This document shows, piece after piece, positions 4,763 through 7,982 of a DNA stretch of 7,982 nucleotides (the first letter of the stretch is position 1; each line of letters begins with the position of its first letter). The notes below the pieces were generated by a model. It worked only from the letters and a program-made list of their open reading frames with translations. It made no database searches and was not told the origin of the DNA. Where the stretch lies: the NCBI GenBank assembly GCA_946497585.1, contig CAMMLF010000071.1, positions 1 to 7,982 on the forward strand, read 5' to 3'. The position numbers were made by a program, and so were the translations under genes. The DNA is from an uncultured Clostridium sp. (GTDB lineage: Bacteria; Bacillota; Clostridia; TANB77; CAG-508).

Positions 4763-5126
4763 TTTGATCAACAAAAATTTCAACAAAAGGCATTTTTATG
4801 CGAGTTGCATTAGTGACGACTAAAACATCTTCAAGCTCAATTGTAATTGGATTTTCTGTTATTTCAGAAATTTCTGAATTTTCATTGCTTTCATACTTGT
4901 TAAGAGCGGATATGTACATTTTGTTATAAACAGTAGAAAAATCATCATTATCATTAAGAGTTAAATCATTTGCATCAATAGGCTCTCTAAGATTACCGAT
5001 ATATAATCCGTTAGAAGTATGAATGATTAATTTGTCTTTTGATTTAGAATGGTCATTAAAAGTTTTTAAAACTGTATTAAAAGTGAAAATTTTAGAATAT
5101 TTCTTAGACAGATATTTTTTTGACAT
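4728..5126 (-). CDS. Hypothetical protein, leftward gene inside the early region
   Basis: A 132-residue acidic protein with a good start: GTGAGGTG seven bases before the ATG at 5126 and its own promoter (5177-5205). The middle (IIHTSNGLYIGNLREPI, then ITIELEDVLVVTNATRIK) suggests beta strands, compatible with a small barrel. I do not recognise the family. It opposes the rightward operon and would be transcribed in the lysogen, as leftward accessory genes often are. A lysogenic conversion or superinfection role is possible but unsupported. Rightward transcription from the Cro-like promoter would run antisense across it. Confidence 0.7.
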   Translation of the reverse strand: MSKKYLSKKYSKIFTFNTVLKTFNDHSKSKDKLIIHTSNGLYIGNLREPIDANDLTLNDNDDFSTVYNKMYISALNKYESNENSEISEITENPITIELEDVLVVTNATRIKMPFVEIFVDQIIGFSYGSIDL

Positions 5127-5176
5127 AATTACACCTCACTTTCTATTAATTAAAATATTTTTTTATGTACGAGGTA

Positions 5177-5205
5177 ATTATACAAGATTTTAACAAATAA
5201 GTAAA
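5177..5205 (-). promoter_or_regulatory. Promoter of the leftward gene 4728-5126
   Basis: On the minus strand TTTACT (5205-5200) and TATAAT (5182-5177) with a 17-base spacer, the same two boxes as the repressor promoter. The -35 box overlaps the ribosome site of the divergent excisionase-like gene at 5219, making a second compact divergent region. I see no ACAAG-N5-CTTGT operator here, and no clear rightward promoter. Confidence 0.65.
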
Positions 5206-5218
5206 GGAGAGTGATTAA

Positions 5219-5458
5219 GTGGAAGAAAAGTGGATAAGTCTTAATGAATTTATGCGAAGAAAAAATATAGGACATGATGTAGCTCTGCAAATGATACATA
5301 ATGGTGATATAGAAGGAAAAAAATACGGTAGTAGATGGAAAATAAAAGTTGGCGGAGACACTGTGTCAAGACAGTTGTATGAAGAAGAACACAGAAAAAG
5401 AATAGAAGCAGAAACGACTTTAAAATTATTACAAAATATTTTATTGGAAAGGAAGTGA
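5219..5458 (+). CDS. Excisionase-like small DNA-binding protein
   Basis: A 79-residue protein with a GTG start supported by AAAGGAGA (5203-5210) at nine bases. Residues 5-42 (WISLNEFMRRKNIGHDVALQ, then MIHNGDIEGKKYGSRWKIK) have the winged-helix excisionase/MerR-like pattern: helix-turn-helix with a wing ending G-x-R-W-(K/R)-I. The C-terminal half is a charged helix. Small proteins of this kind bend DNA at att sites to promote excision, or act as regulators; the presence of an integrase and attP in the same window favours excision. It is the first gene of the early operon. Confidence 0.65.
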   Translation: MEEKWISLNEFMRRKNIGHDVALQMIHNGDIEGKKYGSRWKIKVGGDTVSRQLYEEEHRKRIEAETTLKLLQNILLERK

Positions 5459-5463
5459 TAAAA

Positions 5464-5580
5464 ATGACAAGAGAACAAGCGATATACTGCAAAATAGGAC
5501 AAGCAGTAGTAAACGGACTAATGTTGCTAGGATTTTGCACAACATGGATAGCAATAATAGTTTATGCATTAGTTAAATAA
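5464..5580 (+). CDS. Small single-span membrane peptide
   Basis: A 38-residue peptide: a short polar start (MTREQAIYCKIGQ) and then a hydrophobic segment of about residues 15-36 (VVNGLMLLGFCTTWIAIIVY) that fits one membrane span. It starts five bases after the excisionase-like stop, with the ribosome site (AGGAAG) in that gene's last codons, so the two are probably coupled. Tiny membrane peptides are common in phage early operons; no function is assigned. Confidence 0.6.
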   Translation: MTREQAIYCKIGQAVVNGLMLLGFCTTWIAIIVYALVK

Positions 5581-5599
5581 AAGAAAGGAGGGAACTTAT

Positions 5600-5713
5600 A
5601 TGAACAAAGAAAAGCTAGAAAGATTTTTCGATTATCTACAAGACAAAGTAGAAGATTGCTACAAAGAAGAGACAAAAATGGCAATAAAAAGATTTTTAGA
5701 GGAGGAAATGTAA
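5600..5713 (+). CDS. Small hypothetical helical protein
   Basis: A 37-residue charged protein (MNKEKLERFFDYLQDKVEDC and on to KRFLEEEM), with AAAGGAGGG 8-10 bases upstream. It is likely one or two helices. Its stop is followed one base later by the next start, whose ribosome site lies in its final codons, so it belongs to the early operon. No family recognised. Confidence 0.6.
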   Translation: MNKEKLERFFDYLQDKVEDCYKEETKMAIKRFLEEEM

Positions 5714-5714
5714 A

Positions 5715-6044
5715 ATGGGAGTTATGTTACTTTTTGGAATAATGGCAGGAATATTTGTTGGAGTTGCAACGGCAGGATATATGTTTATACATCCGATTGC
5801 AGAAAGAGACGAACTAATAGAACAACAAAAAGAAGAAAATTTGAAAGTATGCGACGAAAACAAAGATTTAAGAGCAGAAGTAGAAGATTTAAAAGATGAT
5901 TTATCTACAGTATATAAAGAAATAGAACTAAAAGATAAGCAAATAGAATGTATTAGAACATTATTAGAACAAAACAGTTATAACAGAGACGATTTAAAGA
6001 TAGCAAAAATAAAAGAAGTTATCACGACTGCGAATGTGAAATAA
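5715..6044 (+). CDS. Membrane-anchored coiled-coil protein
   Basis: A 109-residue protein. Residues 2-25 (GVMLLFGIMAGIFVGVATAG) form a membrane segment, followed by a long charged coiled coil of about residues 30-90 (RDELIEQQKEENLKVCDENK and LRAEVEDLKDDLSTVYKEIE). Ribosome site GAGGAGG lies in the preceding gene. It was probably made early and anchored in the inner membrane with the coil in the cytoplasm. Similar small proteins occur in many Bacillota phages without known function. Its 3' end forms a nine-base hairpin with the following bases. Confidence 0.65.
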   Translation: MGVMLLFGIMAGIFVGVATAGYMFIHPIAERDELIEQQKEENLKVCDENKDLRAEVEDLKDDLSTVYKEIELKDKQIECIRTLLEQNSYNRDDLKIAKIKEVITTANVK

Positions 6045-6049
6045 CTTCT
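6014..6049 (+). repeat. Nine-base inverted repeat across a stop codon
   Basis: AGAAGTTAT (6014-6022) is the reverse complement of 6041-6049, with an 18-base loop; the TAA stop (6042-6044) is in the right arm. There is no T tract, so it is not a classical terminator. It may stabilise or mark an mRNA end. Confidence 0.5.
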
Positions 6050-6070
6050 ATATAAAACATATAAATATAT

Positions 6071-6111
6071 GCATTCTGTATTTAAGTTTAGCACAAATAC
6101 AGAAAAAATGC
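6071..6111 (+). promoter_or_regulatory. Hairpin in the leader of gene 6126-6455
   Basis: TTCTGTATTT (6074-6083) pairs perfectly with 6095-6104, with an 11-base loop; GCAT (6071-6074) and ATGC (6108-6111) could extend the base across a small bulge. It sits just upstream of the GAGGGAGG ribosome site (6114-6121) in the only sizeable gap (81 bases) of the early operon. It has no T tract, so a translational control element, a processing site or a protein-binding palindrome is more likely than a terminator. Confidence 0.55.
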
Positions 6112-6125
6112 AAGAGGGAGGAAAA

Positions 6126-6455
6126 ATGGGATTTGTAATTATAGATAACGATGAATATAAAAATTTAATTTTAAAAGAAAAAGAATTAGAAGATACTAAA
6201 ACAAAACTTGAAGAGAGAATATGGGAATACGTAACACTAGAAGAAAATTACGATAAACTTGAAAAAGAATTAAAAGAACTTATATTAATAGCTACAGACA
6301 ATGAGACTAGCTTCTATAGAAAACTAGAAAGCTACGATATAAAAGACACTGAATTAGCAAAATATTTAAACAAATATTATCTAAATAATAAACAACTTGA
6401 ATTTAGAAAAAGAGATATAGAAGAAAAAATAGAAGAGGAACAGGAGGAAGAGTAA
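6126..6455 (+). CDS. Hypothetical acidic coiled-coil protein
   Basis: A 109-residue protein. I chose the ATG at 6126, after GAGGGAGG (6114-6121); an upstream in-frame ATG at 6069 lies in the leader hairpin and lacks a ribosome site. After a short hydrophobic start (MGFVIIDNDEYKNLILKEKE), the protein is a long charged helix ending IEEKIEEEQEEE. The stop and next start overlap as TAATG, so the downstream gene is coupled. It may pair with another coiled-coil protein of the operon. No family recognised. Confidence 0.65.
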   Translation: MGFVIIDNDEYKNLILKEKELEDTKTKLEERIWEYVTLEENYDKLEKELKELILIATDNETSFYRKLESYDIKDTELAKYLNKYYLNNKQLEFRKRDIEEKIEEEQEEE

Positions 6456-6670
6456 TGGATTATCAAGATAGATACGATGAATTAGATAACATAGTAAGAA
6501 CACTAGACATATTAGTAGACGATATAAACGATAAATATTATATAGATTTAATAAATGATGTTAAATTTGAGGCAGAAAACGAATTAGAAGAAGTAGCAGA
6601 AAAGCTACAAGGAGAGCAAAGAAGAGAAGAAAGACAACAAGAAAAAGATTATTGGGAGGAGGCAATCTGA
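6455..6670 (+). CDS. Hypothetical acidic helical protein
   Basis: A 71-residue, strongly charged protein (MDYQDRYDELDNIVRTLDIL and on to KDYWEEAI), with AGGAGGAAG in the previous gene's last codons. It overlaps the genes on both sides by one base (TAATG and TGATG), marking a tight operon. Mostly helix by composition; function unknown. Confidence 0.65.
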   Translation: MDYQDRYDELDNIVRTLDILVDDINDKYYIDLINDVKFEAENELEEVAEKLQGEQRREERQQEKDYWEEAI

Positions 6671-6855
6671 TGGAAGAAAATAAGTATTCTGAAATAATAA
6701 AGAATTATACATTTGAACAATTAGTATACGAAAGAAGTATTTTAGATAAACAAAAAGAGAATTTATATATACAAGATAAAGAACTTAAAGAAGAATTTAA
6801 AAGAAGATTAGAACTTAATAGAGGTAAAAGTTTAAATAATAAGGAGGAAAATTAA
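6670..6855 (+). CDS. Hypothetical small protein
   Basis: A 61-residue protein (MEENKYSEIIKNYTFEQLVY and on to NRGKSLNNKEEN). The ATG at 6670 follows GGGAGGAGG (6654-6662) by seven bases and overlaps the previous stop. The charged helical pattern, with a run of Lys/Glu, resembles its neighbours. Its final codons carry the ribosome site (AAGGAGG, 6841-6847) of the SSB-like gene. No family recognised. Confidence 0.6.
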   Translation: MEENKYSEIIKNYTFEQLVYERSILDKQKENLYIQDKELKEEFKRRLELNRGKSLNNKEEN

Positions 6856-6857
6856 TT

Positions 6858-7523
6858 ATGAGTATGATAGCAAGTGATAACGGAGGACAAGCAATAGAAA
6901 AATTAGAGAATGGAGTATACACAGCAGTGTCTAGTGCAATTATAGATTTAGGATTACAAAGAAATGAACAATTTGGAAAAACACAAAGAAGATTTATGAT
7001 GATATGGAACATCTTAGGAGAAGACGTAGAAATAAATGGAGAAAAGCAACCACGCACAATAAGCAAGGAATATAGTTTTAGTTTAAATGAAAAAAGCACG
7101 CTAAGAAAAGACCTACAGGCATGGAGAGGAAAGTCTTTTTCAGAGGAAGAATTACAAGGATTTAATATCTTAGCAGTACTAAATAAAGCATGCCAATTAC
7201 AAATTATTTTAGAAGAAAAGAACAATAAGAGATACAACAATATAGCAGGAATAATGTCTTTACCAAAAGGTAGCAGTGTTCAAACGCTAGATGATACATA
7301 TTATTTTGATATGGAAGATGCAGAGACATGGGAAAATTTTATAAAAATACCTAACTGGATACAGGAGAAAATAAAGAAAGCAGAAAATTTAGAGAGTACA
7401 GGCTTTGATAAATATATAAAAGAATACGACGAAATAATGAAAGAACAACAAGGCAAGCAAGAAGAAAATACTACAAGTAATGATACAGATATAGTAGCAC
7501 CTGCAGATGACCTTCCTTTTTAG
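6858..7523 (+). CDS. Phage single-stranded-DNA-binding-like protein with SSB-type tail
   Basis: A 221-residue protein. The N-terminal 140 residues contain alternating strands (ENGVYTAVSSAIIDLGLQRN, then RRFMMIWNILGEDVEINGEK) and a conserved-looking block SLNEKSTLRKDLQAWRGKSF, a pattern I associate with a phage replication and recombination protein family found in Bacillota phages. The extreme C-terminus is ADDLPF after a disordered Gln/Asn/Thr-rich linker; an acidic tail ending D-L/I-P-F is the protein-interaction tip of SSB proteins. It probably coats single-stranded DNA and recruits host replication factors. The start (MSM) follows AAGGAGG by ten bases. It is not a standard OB-fold SSB by eye, so a recombination mediator with a borrowed tail is possible. 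Confidence 0.65.
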   Translation: MSMIASDNGGQAIEKLENGVYTAVSSAIIDLGLQRNEQFGKTQRRFMMIWNILGEDVEINGEKQPRTISKEYSFSLNEKSTLRKDLQAWRGKSFSEEELQGFNILAVLNKACQLQIILEEKNNKRYNNIAGIMSLPKGSSVQTLDDTYYFDMEDAETWENFIKIPNWIQEKIKKAENLESTGFDKYIKEYDEIMKEQQGKQEENTTSNDTDIVAPADDLPF

Positions 7524-7535
7524 GAGGTGCTGTAG

Positions 7536-7865
7536 ATGTGGCATGAGATAGAAGAAACAATGGGAAAAGCAGAAAAATCTTTAACAGAATATAAAAGATT
7601 AAATGAAGAATATGCAAGAAAAGAATATGCATACAGAACTGCATTAAGCAAAAGATTATTACAAAGAAAGACAGAAGGATATGCGGTTACAAACTTATCA
7701 GATATTGTTCGTGGAGAAGAGGATATAGCAAAGTTGAAATTTGAAAGAGATGTAGCAGAAGGACTTAAGAATAGCGCAGAAAAGGGCACAGACTTTTATA
7801 AGTTGTATGCAAAGCTAATGGAAGCGCAGACATCACGAGAGTGGGGACAAGCAAAATATCAATAG
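7536..7865 (+). CDS. Helical phage protein of the replication module, function unknown
   Basis: A 109-residue helical protein (MWHEIEETMGKAEKSLTEYK, then a middle reading YAVTNLSDIVRGEEDIAKLK, then KLMEAQTSREWGQAKYQ). This layout, with the internal G-x-A-V turn and an R-E-W near the end, matches a conserved uncharacterised family often found after SSB-like or recombinase genes in Bacillota phages. AGGAGGTG (7522-7529) overlaps the SSB-like stop. It is probably a replication or recombination accessory protein, by context only. Confidence 0.65.
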   Translation: MWHEIEETMGKAEKSLTEYKRLNEEYARKEYAYRTALSKRLLQRKTEGYAVTNLSDIVRGEEDIAKLKFERDVAEGLKNSAEKGTDFYKLYAKLMEAQTSREWGQAKYQ

Positions 7866-7982
7866 ATTATACAAACTTTGCATTTCCTAAAAATCCACGA
7901 AAAAAGAATAAGAAATTAATAAATAATAAAAAGCACAATTGTGAATACTGTGGCAAGAAGAATTGCTATACAAACACACACC
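7841..7982 (+). CDS. Probable HNH-type zinc protein, N-terminal part, cut by the window end
   Basis: An open frame runs to the end of the window, reading ISIDYTNFAFPKNPRKKNKK, then NNKKHNCEYCGKKNCYTNTH. A basic N-terminus followed by C-x-x-C and then a histidine is how many small phage HNH nucleases begin; the next residues would decide. The start is uncertain: GTG at 7841 is used here and overlaps the upstream gene, but no strong ribosome site precedes it, and a non-standard ATA start at 7856 or 7862 is possible. Confidence 0.5.
   Translation, partial: MGTSKISIDYTNFAFPKNPRKKNKKLINNKKHNCEYCGKKNCYTNTH

Noticed and set aside
5215..5540. Leftward open frames opposite the excisionase-like gene
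   Set aside because: Cys/Phe/Ser-rich translations without ribosome sites, antisense to a gene with a clear helix-turn-helix.
6815..7240. Leftward open frame opposite the SSB-like gene
   Set aside because: No start signal and an implausible composition; the sense gene has a recognisable tail and a ribosome site.
1..7982. CRISPR array, insertion sequence or rRNA
   Set aside because: No regularly spaced repeats, no transposase-like frame with terminal inverted repeats, and no rRNA-like sequence were seen.

Overview
This AT-rich window looks like one end of a temperate siphophage-type genome (or an excised prophage) from a low-GC Bacillota host, most likely a Clostridia-type anaerobe. The signs are strong AGGAGG ribosome sites, AGA/AAA/GAA-rich codon use, a Clostridia-style integrase and an immunity region built from a short repressor plus ImmA. 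The genus cannot be read from the sequence.

Layout, left to right. Positions 1-42 are the last codons of a LysM-domain protein, as expected for the end of a phage lysin. A two-gene cassette (265-782) resembles a PemK/MazF-type toxin with its small partner. Then comes an attachment region (about 960-1196): the 3' part of a tRNA gene, best matched to tRNA-Pro, lacks its 5' half and is flanked on both sides by paired TTATCAC repeats. This is the architecture of attP, not of a chromosomal junction. A leftward lysogeny operon follows in the order repressor (3904-4230), SAP-domain protein (2863-3891), ImmA metallopeptidase (2420-2861) and tyrosine integrase (1193-2388). A divergent control region with four ACAAG-N5-CTTGT operators (4253-4362) separates it from a rightward Cro-like gene (4380-4622). 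A fifth operator lies inside that gene. A small leftward gene (4728-5126) interrupts the rightward genes. The early operon then runs right: an excisionase-like protein, six small membrane or coiled-coil proteins, an SSB-like protein ending DDLPF, a helical phage protein, and the start of a probable HNH protein cut by the window end.

The main observation concerns reading frame. The integrase is broken by two +1 frameshifts and ImmA by one. Each of the three shifts falls in a short interval that contains an in-phase CGG codon. I found no other in-phase CGG codon in roughly 2,300 codons of the window. Shifting by one base at CGG, so that GGN is read, rejoins every reading frame and gives complete-looking proteins. 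The same AAACGGA and AAACGGC strings occur elsewhere in the AAC-GGN phase with no frame disruption. The dependence is therefore on codon phase and not on local sequence, which suggests translational +1 frameshifting at an unassigned or poorly decoded CGG codon, concentrated in lysogeny genes. Damage or sequencing error remains the alternative.

How the parts would work together: the repressor holds the operators, ImmA would relieve repression, and integrase acts on attP with the excisionase-like protein. Synthesis of full-length integrase and ImmA would depend on how the host handles CGG.
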